The notes beneath the pieces were generated by a model. The model did not search any database, had not been told where the DNA came from, and worked only from the letters and a program-made list of their open reading frames with translations. Shown piece after piece: positions 24,801 through 32,462 of a stretch of DNA of 50,637 nt (position 1 is its first letter; every line of letters begins with the position of its first letter). The DNA lies in the NCBI GenBank assembly GCA_002842985.1, contig PHEQ01000022.1:1-50637 (forward strand). Direction: 5' to 3'. A program made the position numbers and the translations under genes. The DNA comes from Alphaproteobacteria bacterium HGW-Alphaproteobacteria-1. GTDB taxonomy: Bacteria > Pseudomonadota > Alphaproteobacteria > Rhodobacterales > Rhodobacteraceae.

Positions 24801-25774
24801 GTCCCGTCGTCTTCGGTACGCCGGAAGTGGTAATGCTGGACCTTCCGCAGATCACCGAAGACCAGCCCGCCCATCGACCCCTGATCGCCGCGCATGCCAG
24901 CCCCTGGCCCGGCGAGATCGCCGTCTTCCGCAGCGCATCGAGCGATGGGTTTAGCCTCCTGACCACATTCGGCAGTCGGGCCCAGATCGGCACGTTGGCC
25001 TTCGACTTCTTTCCGGGGCCGACCTCGCGCTTCGATCTGGGCAACGCGCTGGTCGTCGATCTCCTGTCCGGAACGCTGGAGAGTGTGACCGACGTCGCGC
25101 TGTTCGGCGGTGCCAATGCGCTGGCGGTCGAGAGTGCCGCTGGCCAATGGGAGATCGTCCAGGCTAGCCAAGCCGAACTGATCGGACCCGGCCGATACCG
25201 GCTGACCCGGCTCCTGCGTGGTCAGCGCGGGACGGAACAGGCCATGGGCAGTCCCTCCCCGGCCGGGGCGCGGGTCGTGGTGCTGGATGCAACTCTGGCC
25301 TCGCTGCCCATCGCCGAGGCCGATCTCGGCCTGCCATGGAACTGGCGCGTGGGCCCGGCCGCGCGCGCGGTCAGTGATGCGAGCTATGCCGCGCTGGCCT
25401 TCACCCCCACCGGCCGGGGGCTTGTCCCCTTCGCCCCGGCCCATATCGAACAGCCATGGCGGGTCGCGCGCAGCCCGGGCGATCTGACCATCCGCTGGAC
25501 GCGCCGATCCCGCGCGCTGGTCGCCGACGCCTGGGAGCAGATCGAGGTGCCGCTCGCGGAGGACATGGAACGCTACGACGTCCAGATCCTCGACGGGGCC
25601 GCGGTCAAGCGCACGCTGACCACCAGCACAACCTCCGTCCTCTACACAGCCGCCCAACAGACCGCCGATTGGGGCGCGCCACTCGGGCCTGGCCAGACGT
25701 TGGCGATCCGCATCTTCCAGCTCTCGAACCGCCTTGGCCGCGGCACGCCCGCCGCGGTCACGCTGCAATTCTGA
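21809..25774 (+). CDS. baseplate multidomain protein with GTA TIM-barrel domain (gp15-like)
   Basis: This 1321-residue protein begins with a Gly/Ala-rich hydrophobic stretch (about residues 5-50) and a beta-rich hub region with a GGGKGGGGGK linker (about 103-112). A TIM-barrel-like domain follows (about 430-750; MVLHYAHLCAAAGGVDAFLI, YAADWSEYFGHQPGD). The last 450 residues resemble a phage tail-tip receptor-binding platform with a final Fn3-like part. It matches the GTA gp15 'megatron'. In the phage it would connect hub, peptidase and fibres and determine the host interaction. Confidence 0.9.
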   Translation: MATLVLGAAGAAIGGSIGGAILGVSAATIGGFIGSTIGSVVDSWIISSLAPTQRIEGARLDTLRITSATEGAVIPRLYGRMRMGGNIIWATDFREETKTTTQGGGKGGGGGKVKTTEYLYYASFAVALCEGPITGIGRIWADGKPMDLSSVTWRWYPGDEAQTADPFIAARMGAASTPAYRGTAYVVFEELALSTYGNRLPQLSFEVFRPLADPDTAEGLTRAVTMIPASGEFTYATQAIRKTDGGATVPENLNALADSTDMVEALERLQAMAPAVESVSLVVAWFGDDLRAGSCKVRPGVEVSAKSTTPASWSVNGVSRANAFLVSRDDQDRPVYGGTPSDFSVVQAIQEMKARGLRVTFYPFILMDVPPGNMLPNPYSDNAAESGQPAFPWRGRITCSPAAGYAGTADKSATAAAQVAALFGAATPASFSVSGQSVSWTGPSGDWGLRRMVLHYAHLCAAAGGVDAFLIGTEMPGLTTIRSGASTYPAVQAYRDLLADVRSILGSGTKIGYAADWSEYFGHQPGDGSGDVFFHLDPLWADPEIDFVGIDNYMPLSDWRDGFEHADAAEGWPAIYDRAYLQGNIAGGEGFDWFYASAADRSAQVRTAITDGAAAKPWVFRYKDLRAWWSNPHYNRPGGVEAGTPTAWAPQSKPIWFTELGCPAIDRGTNQPNVFFDPKSSESFTPHFSRGWRDDAIQRAYLEATYLWWGTPANNPVSSVYGGRMVHVPECAAWTWDARPYPFFPALTDVWTDGANWRLGHWLTGRLGGVSLAALVRHFCLRAGLPEDRIDVTGLWGAVEGYAITALESPRASITTLSRHFGFDAVETEGVIRFIMRGRASVATLAPDDLVATREGDVLELTRGQETELPQALKWQVARADEDYDAALVEARRITVDTTRIASESFPMAVPPEEAERRCRRALMEAWIGRESATFRLPPSRLALDPADVIRLAHDGREVEFRLVSVADAEARGIEGVRQDRAAYDLPPGDPRPASLASPVVFGTPEVVMLDLPQITEDQPAHRPLIAAHASPWPGEIAVFRSASSDGFSLLTTFGSRAQIGTLAFDFFPGPTSRFDLGNALVVDLLSGTLESVTDVALFGGANALAVESAAGQWEIVQASQAELIGPGRYRLTRLLRGQRGTEQAMGSPSPAGARVVVLDATLASLPIAEADLGLPWNWRVGPAARAVSDASYAALAFTPTGRGLVPFAPAHIEQPWRVARSPGDLTIRWTRRSRALVADAWEQIEVPLAEDMERYDVQILDGAAVKRTLTTSTTSVLYTAAQQTADWGAPLGPGQTLAIRIFQLSNRLGRGTPAAVTLQF

Positions 25775-25795
25775 TCCCAGTCCACGGGAACCCTC

Positions 25796-27721
25796 ATGTC
25801 CGACACCACCACCCATCTGGGCCTGCCGTACCTCCTGGCGGCGCAGGCACAGAAACATGTCACCCACAACGAGGCGCTTCGCCTGCTCGACGCAATGGTG
25901 CAGCTCTCCGTCCTTGATCGGACGCGCACCACGCCCCCGGCCAGCCCGGCCGACGGCAACCGGCATCTGGTGGCCTCCGGAGCGACTGGCCTCTGGGCGG
26001 GGTGGGACCTGAATGTCGCCCTCTGGTCCGACGGCGCCTGGTTGCGCCTGCCACCGCGCATCGGCTGGCGGACATGGGTAGAGGACGAGGCCGTGCTGCT
26101 CGTCTGGATCGGCGCGGCCTGGGAGGTCGTGGGCGAGCCGAGCGACATCTCTGACGCTGTTTTCAGCCTCGTCAACGACGCCGATCCCACAAAGAAGGCG
26201 GTGTTCTCGCTGTCCGGTATCAGCACCGGCACGACCCGCAGCTACACGCTGCCGAACACCTCGTCGGAACTCGCGATCCTAGCGGGCACCCAGACCTTCA
26301 CCGGCAACAAGACCTTCTCTGGCACGCTGACGGCCTCCGGCACCGTCACGGTCTCGGGGGCGGCGGCAACTATCGGCACGGCGACGGGAACCGCCACCTA
26401 CGGGATGGGCACGGGGGCGACGACCACCGGCCTCACCAAGACCGTGAACCTCGGCACCGGCGGCGCGTCGGGCTCGACCACGGTCGTCAACATCGGCTCG
26501 GCCTCCGCCGGGGCGAGCGGGACGACCGTCATCAACACGCCGACCGTCACCTTCGCCAATGCCGTCACACAGGTCGGCATGCCGCAGGCGAACCTGACCG
26601 CGCAGCTTCTCGGCCTCGGCGGGGCCACGGCCGACAGCTACAACCGGCTGTCGGTGAACACGCCCGCAGTCCTCTTGAACAATGCAGGCGCGGGCATCGA
26701 AGCGACGGTGAACAAGGCGGCCCCGGCAAACGACTCCGCATTCGCCTTCAAGACCGGGTTTTCGGCGCGGGCGCTGATCGGGCTTCTCGGCAACGACGAC
26801 TTCAGCTTCAAGGTCAGCCCGGACGGGTCGGCCTTCTACGAGTCGATCCGCATCGACCGCACTACCGGCCGGGTCGAGATGCCCGAGCCCGTCGTGCTTC
26901 CGGCGCTCGATGCCGTGCCCGCGCCACCGCCGACCGGCAAGCTCGCCCTCTATGCCCGCGACCGCGCTGGGGCCGGATGGCTCGACGTCCAGCGCCCCTC
27001 GGGGCGGTTCTTCCCGCTGCAGCCCCATTTTGGAGTGAACCGAATCGCGACCTGGGCGCCGTCCACCGGCACGACCGTGAACACCAACGGCATGCCGCGC
27101 ACGGCCGTCGGCACGGTTTCCACGCCGACGCTAGCCACCACGAACCTCTCGACCTCTATGCGCCGTTGGCGCGTGACAAGCGCCGCCACGGCCGATGCGG
27201 CGGCAGAGGAACGCTCGGCAGGTTGGGTCTGCTGGCGCGGCAATGCGGATGGGCTGGGCGGCTTCACCTATGTGAACCGGCTCTCGCTGGTGACGCTGCA
27301 GGCGACCGGCATGGGGTTCTTCGGCCTCTACGGATCGACCACGGCGCTGGCCACGACCTTGACGTTGTCCGCCGTGGTGAACTGCATCGGCATCGGCTTC
27401 CAGCGCGGCACCCACACGAACTGGCAGCTGGTCCAGAACGACGCCTCCGGCGCGCCGACGCTCACCGATCTCGGAGCGAGTTTCCCGGTCGCGAGCACGA
27501 CGAACGTCCTGACCCTGACGCTCCTCGCCGCCCCGAACAGCAGCGAGATCGGCGTCCGTGTGGTCGAGGAGGTCGGCGGGGCGGTGGTCGAGGTGATGCT
27601 CGACACCGATATCCCCGCAGCGACGCAACTCCTGAGCCCGCGCAACTTTATGAACAACGGCGCCACGGCGGCGGCGGTCGCATACGATTGCTCGGGGGTG
27701 TATGTGGAGACGGATTACTGA
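25796..27721 (+). CDS. DUF2793 protein, probable tail fibre
   Basis: Residues 1-110 form DUF2793 (HLGLPYLLAAQAQKHVTHNE; later a tryptophan-rich part). The middle (about 150-260) is a low-complexity Thr/Gly/Ala/Val repeat region (TLTASGTVTVSGAAATIGTA) typical of fibre shafts. The C-terminal third is a beta-rich head that may bind the cell surface. At 641 residues it is longer than plain DUF2793 proteins. It is the last structural gene before the cargo region. Confidence 0.82.
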   Translation: MSDTTTHLGLPYLLAAQAQKHVTHNEALRLLDAMVQLSVLDRTRTTPPASPADGNRHLVASGATGLWAGWDLNVALWSDGAWLRLPPRIGWRTWVEDEAVLLVWIGAAWEVVGEPSDISDAVFSLVNDADPTKKAVFSLSGISTGTTRSYTLPNTSSELAILAGTQTFTGNKTFSGTLTASGTVTVSGAAATIGTATGTATYGMGTGATTTGLTKTVNLGTGGASGSTTVVNIGSASAGASGTTVINTPTVTFANAVTQVGMPQANLTAQLLGLGGATADSYNRLSVNTPAVLLNNAGAGIEATVNKAAPANDSAFAFKTGFSARALIGLLGNDDFSFKVSPDGSAFYESIRIDRTTGRVEMPEPVVLPALDAVPAPPPTGKLALYARDRAGAGWLDVQRPSGRFFPLQPHFGVNRIATWAPSTGTTVNTNGMPRTAVGTVSTPTLATTNLSTSMRRWRVTSAATADAAAEERSAGWVCWRGNADGLGGFTYVNRLSLVTLQATGMGFFGLYGSTTALATTLTLSAVVNCIGIGFQRGTHTNWQLVQNDASGAPTLTDLGASFPVASTTNVLTLTLLAAPNSSEIGVRVVEEVGGAVVEVMLDTDIPAATQLLSPRNFMNNGATAAAVAYDCSGVYVETDY

Positions 27722-28209
27722 GCGGGGAATAATGGAACAGGCGCGGGCGAGCTGCGGGCCAGGCGACCCCATTGCCGGATACGTTATACGCCTCGACCGT
27801 GGCGCATCGCCCAGCCCGGATCACAGGTTCACAGTTTCAAAAAGCAAACTTGGACTCGCTGCGTCGGAACGATGGCACGGCGAAGTGGCATCTGTCCCGT
27901 TCGCTGATGAGCACAAATGTGCCCTTTGTGTCAGTCTCATTTTTGATGCCGTGACTTGGTGATAGCCAGTCGCTCGCCTTCCGACGTCTGCAGGACCGGC
28001 TGATGCCGACCTTCGCCTTCCCGATGCAGGTCGGATACACACATTCGGGCCACTGCCGCCGGGAACGGCGCAAAAAGTTGTTCAAAGCTAACGACATCAG
28101 GACACATAAAGGTATTCGGAACTACCTTACGGTATCAATCTGCCTCCAGCCGAAAAACCCTAGGTGCTCTTCTTAGCCGAGTTTTTTCACTTGGCGGGGA
28201 AAGGGAAGA
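27722..28209. other. gap between tail module and peptide operon
   Basis: About 490 bases hold no gene I can support. Short open frames on both strands (for example 27702-27962 forward and 28097-27837 reverse) have poor starts and no recognisable domain, and may be remnants. Composition is AT-richer from 28080 to 28200. In related phages lysis genes often follow the fibre gene; none is seen here, so a deletion or replacement by cargo is likely. Confidence 0.4.
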
Positions 28210-28671
28210 TCAGGGTTGTAGACTAGCACGTCCTTGCGGCGTATGGCGGTCCCAGCGCATGAAGGCGACCGGAACTCCAGGAAATAGCGAGCGCCGAAAA
28301 GCCCGCGCGGCGCGCAGTGTGCGGCCATGGAGCGAGGCACAGTCGATGATCCAGAGCGCTTCGCCTTCGTTCCATTCACTTTCGTGGATCCACGCGCGCC
28401 CCCAGCGCTGAAAGCGCCAGACCACGTCAGGAGCAAGATGCGCCCAAGTCACGAATGCTGTGGGCTTGTCTGTTTCATCGTGTGCGAATGCAATCCGCTC
28501 GTGTCGGGCGGCATGCGCCAGCCAGGATTCGACCTCAATGAAGCTGAGGCTGCAGTAGTAGGGCGTCGCGGCGGCGAGGCGGCAGGCCAGCCCCAGGGTC
28601 TCGTCAAGACTGTCCTCCGGTCCCGGGCGGCGCACCCGAAACGACGTCATTTTAGCTAGCGGCCTAACCAT
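28210..28671 (-). CDS. HlyC/MchD-like acyltransferase family protein
   Basis: The start at 28671 is preceded by GAGGAGGTG and overlaps the upstream gene by 8 bases. The 153-residue protein matches the toxin-activating acyltransferase fold (HlyC): a hydrophobic core around AFVTWAHLAPDV (72-83) and the catalytic-aspartate segment WIIDCASLHG with Asp110. At the place of the HlyC catalytic histidine I see TPYYCSLS, without histidine, so plain acyl-ACP transfer may be lost. In siderophore-microcin clusters the MchD/MceI relative works with MchC/MceJ to attach a siderophore to the C-terminal serine. It is the last gene of the operon. Confidence 0.75.
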   Translation of the reverse strand: MVRPLAKMTSFRVRRPGPEDSLDETLGLACRLAAATPYYCSLSFIEVESWLAHAARHERIAFAHDETDKPTAFVTWAHLAPDVVWRFQRWGRAWIHESEWNEGEALWIIDCASLHGRTLRAARAFRRSLFPGVPVAFMRWDRHTPQGRASLQP

Positions 28672-30301
28672 CGGCGCGCACCTCCTCAAGGATGTGGTGC
28701 CGCGCCTCAGCCCCCAGCGGCGCGTTTGCCGCGTCGAGAAGGCCATTGGCGTGCGGTGCGAAACGAACGGGGCCGTAGCGTAGCGAACGGAAGGCGACTC
28801 GCTCGGCGGGAGCTTCCGCGAAGATCTCCGCCACCTGAGGCCCGTGCTTGGCGAAAAACGCCGAGAAGGCTTCGGCGAGGCCGCCGTTCGGATGTGCTTC
28901 GATCATATCCATCAGCGCCTGATTGAGCTGCGAACGTTCCAGAAGCGGGTGCAGCTCGTTTCGACGGTACGCGGTCAGGCAGCGCAGAAGATCAAGGTGG
29001 ACCTCTCCGAGACCCGCGCTGCGCGCTGCGGCTCGCAGCGGGCCGCGCAGATCGTGATGCGCGGCGATGAAGGCGTCCGCTCGGGGTCCGCGAACGCCGA
29101 TCGCGGCGAGCCCGGTCGACGCTGCGGCCGCATCGTCGGATTGTCCGACGATGCGCAGCGTGTCATTGATGCAAGGCCGCTCCGTAGCGGCATCCTGCGC
29201 GAGTTGCAAGGCGAGCGCCTGGATCGTCTGCGCGTGTTTGCCCAGCAGCAGGGGCGCGACCCCTGTGCGGAGTAGCTGAGTCGGCAAACCCGTGCGTGCG
29301 GCGAGCTGCACCGAGAGTTCCAGATTGTAGACCTGGTACGCCCTGGTGTGGAGCGCTGTCACCAGCTCGGCGTAGTCGTGATCGCGCAGGTCGCATGTGT
29401 ATTTTTTTATGTAGAAAATTATCTCCCTAATACTCTCCAAGGGTTTGACGTATTCAACCCATATTTGCGGATTAAATGCGCGATGCAGCGCGAAATTGGG
29501 TAGAAATGTCACGCTCCCGAGGTCAATCCAGCGTCCGTCGAGCGCCAGATTCGATGAGACCAGCGCGCCATGATAGATTTGGCGGGCCGCCGCATTGGCC
29601 GCCTGCACCGCGAGGCGCGCGACCGTCTCCTCCAGCGCCTGCAGCGTCCGCGGCAACGCCGAAGGCGCCGCCTGCCAACCGCGGGCCGCCAGAAAACCCG
29701 GCAGGCCGGCGACCGCATGGCGCACGCGGTCGACGTCGCGGCGGATTTCCTCCGGCTCAGCCGAAATAGGGCGATAGTGGATCGCGCGCTCGAACCCAGC
29801 CAGGCGCATTGCGGTCTCACGCACAAGTAGCGCGCCGGGATGGGAAATCTCCTCGCCTGGCGCAGCGGGCAGATGGGTACGCCCCGCCTCGATCACCGCA
29901 CCTACCTTGACCGCGCCGAAAGGGAGAGCAACTTCGAGCCAACGGGCCCAGATGGTCTCGGCCAGCGCGTCGACGAGCGGCAGGCCACCATGAGAGTACC
30001 AGTAGCTCACGTCCCTGCCGATCAGCGGCGTTCTCCCGATGCCCTTGACGCACCACCCGTCATCGAGGCCACAGCGCCCGCCGCCGCCATGGTGCCCGAT
30101 ACCGGGGCCACCGTAGCGTTCGGCATAGAAGACCTTCGTCGCCGCGTCCGCCCTGCGCTGGACATCCACCTTGTAGGCGAAGCGGGACAGAACCTCCGCG
30201 TCCGAGGCGAAATCCGGCCCGCGGTGAATCAACGCACACTCATCCAGCGGATAGGCCTCGAAGGGCGTGAGGCAGTAGTCGGGCAGTCTCAAGCCGCTCA
30301 T
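28664..30301 (-). CDS. MchC-like protein with SelO-type kinase fold
   Basis: Starting at 30301 (ATGA overlap with the exporter gene), the 545-residue protein shows SelO-like nucleotide-transferase motifs. These are ERYGGPGIGHHGGGGRCG (61-78), the ATP-binding lysine in VKGIGRTPL (Lys86), ETIWAR (Glu115), a catalytic-loop match IYHGALVSSN (Asn251) and the metal-binding aspartate in RWIDLGS (Asp260). I recognise the overall pattern from MchC proteins of class IIb microcin loci, which with MchD/MceI carry out ATP-dependent linkage of a siderophore to the microcin C-terminus. The SelO resemblance is my own alignment by eye. A role in activating or conjugating the peptide made by this operon is inferred. 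Confidence 0.7.
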   Translation of the reverse strand: MSGLRLPDYCLTPFEAYPLDECALIHRGPDFASDAEVLSRFAYKVDVQRRADAATKVFYAERYGGPGIGHHGGGGRCGLDDGWCVKGIGRTPLIGRDVSYWYSHGGLPLVDALAETIWARWLEVALPFGAVKVGAVIEAGRTHLPAAPGEEISHPGALLVRETAMRLAGFERAIHYRPISAEPEEIRRDVDRVRHAVAGLPGFLAARGWQAAPSALPRTLQALEETVARLAVQAANAAARQIYHGALVSSNLALDGRWIDLGSVTFLPNFALHRAFNPQIWVEYVKPLESIREIIFYIKKYTCDLRDHDYAELVTALHTRAYQVYNLELSVQLAARTGLPTQLLRTGVAPLLLGKHAQTIQALALQLAQDAATERPCINDTLRIVGQSDDAAAASTGLAAIGVRGPRADAFIAAHHDLRGPLRAAARSAGLGEVHLDLLRCLTAYRRNELHPLLERSQLNQALMDMIEAHPNGGLAEAFSAFFAKHGPQVAEIFAEAPAERVAFRSLRYGPVRFAPHANGLLDAANAPLGAEARHHILEEVRADG

Positions 30302-32451
30302 CGGCGCGTCTCGAAGCGCGCGGCGAGCGGCGCGGTGCGCCCGGCGAGACGCACGTCGTCGGACGCGGCGAGGACCGATACCACGCCCGAGGGCTCCACC
30401 TGCCAGACCTGGGTCGCGAAGGCTGACAGCGCAGGCTTGTGCGAGGTATAGAGCAGGCTGACTCTCTCGGCGCACAGATTTTCCATGATCCGGCGCTCCA
30501 GTGCTTCATTTAGATGGGCCGTGCCCTCATCTAGCACAAGGAAGGCGCGGCGCTGATAAAGCCCGCGCGCGATCAGCAGCCGCTGAGACTGTCCCTGGCT
30601 CAACGTGCTGCCGATCTCCCCTATAAGGGTCTCGTAGCTCATTGGCAGACCGACGATCTCCTCATGGATGCACGCGGTCTGCGCGCAGGCCGTCGCCCAT
30701 TCCCAGTCGGGAAAACGATCGAAGAAGGTTATGTTGTCAATGATCGAGCCATGGAAAAGGAAGTCATTCTGCAGCACGGCTGCGAATTTTTCGCGCAGGT
30801 ACGGGCGCTGTTCGGCAGAGACGGGGGTGCCGTTCAACAGGATCTCACCCGCGCTCGGCTTATACAATCCGCAGAGCAGCTTGAGCAGCGTGGTCTTGCC
30901 GCTTCCCGAAGGCCCTTCGATCATCACCCGATCGCCCGTGCGCAATTGCGCCGAAATGTCCCGCAGTACCGTTTTGTCGCTGCCCGTGAAACTGTAGCTT
31001 GCCACGCGCAGCCCGATCTCGATGCGGCTGGCGGAGAAGTCCATGCCCGCCCCTGGGAGCTCCTCAGGCGGCTCGAGCACGATGTCGGCCAGCCTCTCCA
31101 GATGCACACGGCTGGCCGTGAGATCCATCAGCTGATCGAAGAGCGAAGAAATCCGTCCAAGAAAGATCGCCGCATAGGCGTTGAAGGCCAAAAAGGCGCC
31201 CAAGGACAGCGCTTCCTCCGCATCAAGGACGGTGCGGACGCCGAAATACAGCAGCAGCACCGTGGTGGCGTTTCCCAGAACCCCCGCGATCAGCTGATAG
31301 CTGGTCATCAGCGCCTGCAGCCGCGCCGAGCTCTCCATGAACGAGGAGAAGCGGTTGTCCCAGAGCGCGAAGCGCTCTAGCTCGCGCCTCCCCAGCTTGA
31401 TGCTGGTGATGCCCCGGATGCTCTCGAGCAGAACTGACTGCTGGCGGCCCTGCTTCTGCAAAGTCTCGTTCCCCAGCGCCCGGATGGCGGGCAGGAAGAA
31501 GATCCGCGCGATCGCCAGCAGCGCGGCCCCGGCGCAGGCGATGGCGGTAAGCTCCGTCGAATAGCGCAGCATCAGCACCAGCACAAACAAAAGAAATAGC
31601 GTGTCGAGGATCAGAGTGATCACGCCCTGGGTCACGATCCGCCGGATCTCCTCGGTCGCGCCGAGCCGCACAGTGAGATCGCCGATGTTGCGCCGCTCGA
31701 AGAAGATCAGCGGCAACGAGAACAGGTGAGTCACGACGTTGCGTGTAAGCTGTGCGACGAATTGCGTGCCAACATAGATGAGCAGCCGGGTGCGAAGCCA
31801 GTCAAGCAGCGGTCCGACGAGATAAAGAATGCCGAATCCAAGTAGCAGAATATTGAGCAGCCCGACGTCGTTGGTCGGAATCACCGAATCGATGGCGACC
31901 TGCATGAACAGAGGTGTCACCATCATCGCCACTTGCACCATCAGCGTCAGCGCCAGCAGCTGCAGGCCCGGTCCGGTCAGCCCCTCGACGTCATGCAGAA
32001 AGGCCCGATATCCGAGGCGCGCCTTCTCCTTCTCGCGGCTGAAGCCCGGGTTGGGGCGTAGTTCCAAGACCACGCCGGTAAAGCTTCGCGAGAGCTCGGC
32101 GAGCTTCAGCCGGCGTCGGCCGATGGCGGGATCGTGAATGGTGAAACGATCCCCAGAGATTGAAGCCAGAACCACGAAGTGATTGAACTCCCAGTGGATG
32201 ATCGCAGGGAGCCTCACCTCCTTTAACCCGCTGAGATCGCTCTTGAGCACCCGCGGCGTGAAGTCGAGCGCGCGAGCGATCCGCGACAGGTCGCTCAGCG
32301 TGGAACCCTGAAGCGAGGTCGGAAACCTGCGCCGCAGCGCCGGCAGGTCGAATTCCCGCCCCCAGTGGGCACAAATCATGGCAATGTTGGCGAGACCGCA
32401 TTCCGAACCTTCGGATTGCAGGATCACCGGCGTGCGACGCGAAAAGAACAT
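30298..32451 (-). CDS. peptidase C39-containing ABC exporter (CvaB/MchF-like)
   Basis: The 717-residue protein combines an N-terminal C39 leader peptidase (SEGSECGLANIAMI with Cys18, HWEFNHFVVL with His91, Asp107 in IHDPAI), six transmembrane helices (about 150-430) and an ATPase domain. The ATPase has Walker A GPSGSGKTTLLK (about 510), signature LSQGQSQR and Walker B FLVLDEGTAH. It would cut the double-Gly/Gly-Ala leader and export the mature peptide. The signature motif LSQGQ departs from LSGGQ. The ATG at 32451 follows AAGGAAGG; a start at 32484 would overlap the HlyD gene. Confidence 0.92.
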   Translation of the reverse strand: MFFSRRTPVILQSEGSECGLANIAMICAHWGREFDLPALRRRFPTSLQGSTLSDLSRIARALDFTPRVLKSDLSGLKEVRLPAIIHWEFNHFVVLASISGDRFTIHDPAIGRRRLKLAELSRSFTGVVLELRPNPGFSREKEKARLGYRAFLHDVEGLTGPGLQLLALTLMVQVAMMVTPLFMQVAIDSVIPTNDVGLLNILLLGFGILYLVGPLLDWLRTRLLIYVGTQFVAQLTRNVVTHLFSLPLIFFERRNIGDLTVRLGATEEIRRIVTQGVITLILDTLFLLFVLVLMLRYSTELTAIACAGAALLAIARIFFLPAIRALGNETLQKQGRQQSVLLESIRGITSIKLGRRELERFALWDNRFSSFMESSARLQALMTSYQLIAGVLGNATTVLLLYFGVRTVLDAEEALSLGAFLAFNAYAAIFLGRISSLFDQLMDLTASRVHLERLADIVLEPPEELPGAGMDFSASRIEIGLRVASYSFTGSDKTVLRDISAQLRTGDRVMIEGPSGSGKTTLLKLLCGLYKPSAGEILLNGTPVSAEQRPYLREKFAAVLQNDFLFHGSIIDNITFFDRFPDWEWATACAQTACIHEEIVGLPMSYETLIGEIGSTLSQGQSQRLLIARGLYQRRAFLVLDEGTAHLNEALERRIMENLCAERVSLLYTSHKPALSAFATQVWQVEPSGVVSVLAASDDVRLAGRTAPLAARFETRR

Positions 32452-32462
32452 CCGGCCTTCCT

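Noticed and set aside
27837..28097. 86-codon reverse frame in the gap after the tail module
   Set aside because: Start context is poor, no domain is recognised, and overlapping frames on both strands are equally open; probably remnant or non-coding DNA.
28171..28200. Terminator after the peptide operon
   Set aside because: A stem GCCAAGT/ACTCGGC around an A-rich loop can be drawn on the reverse strand, but it has a mismatch and no T-run follows.
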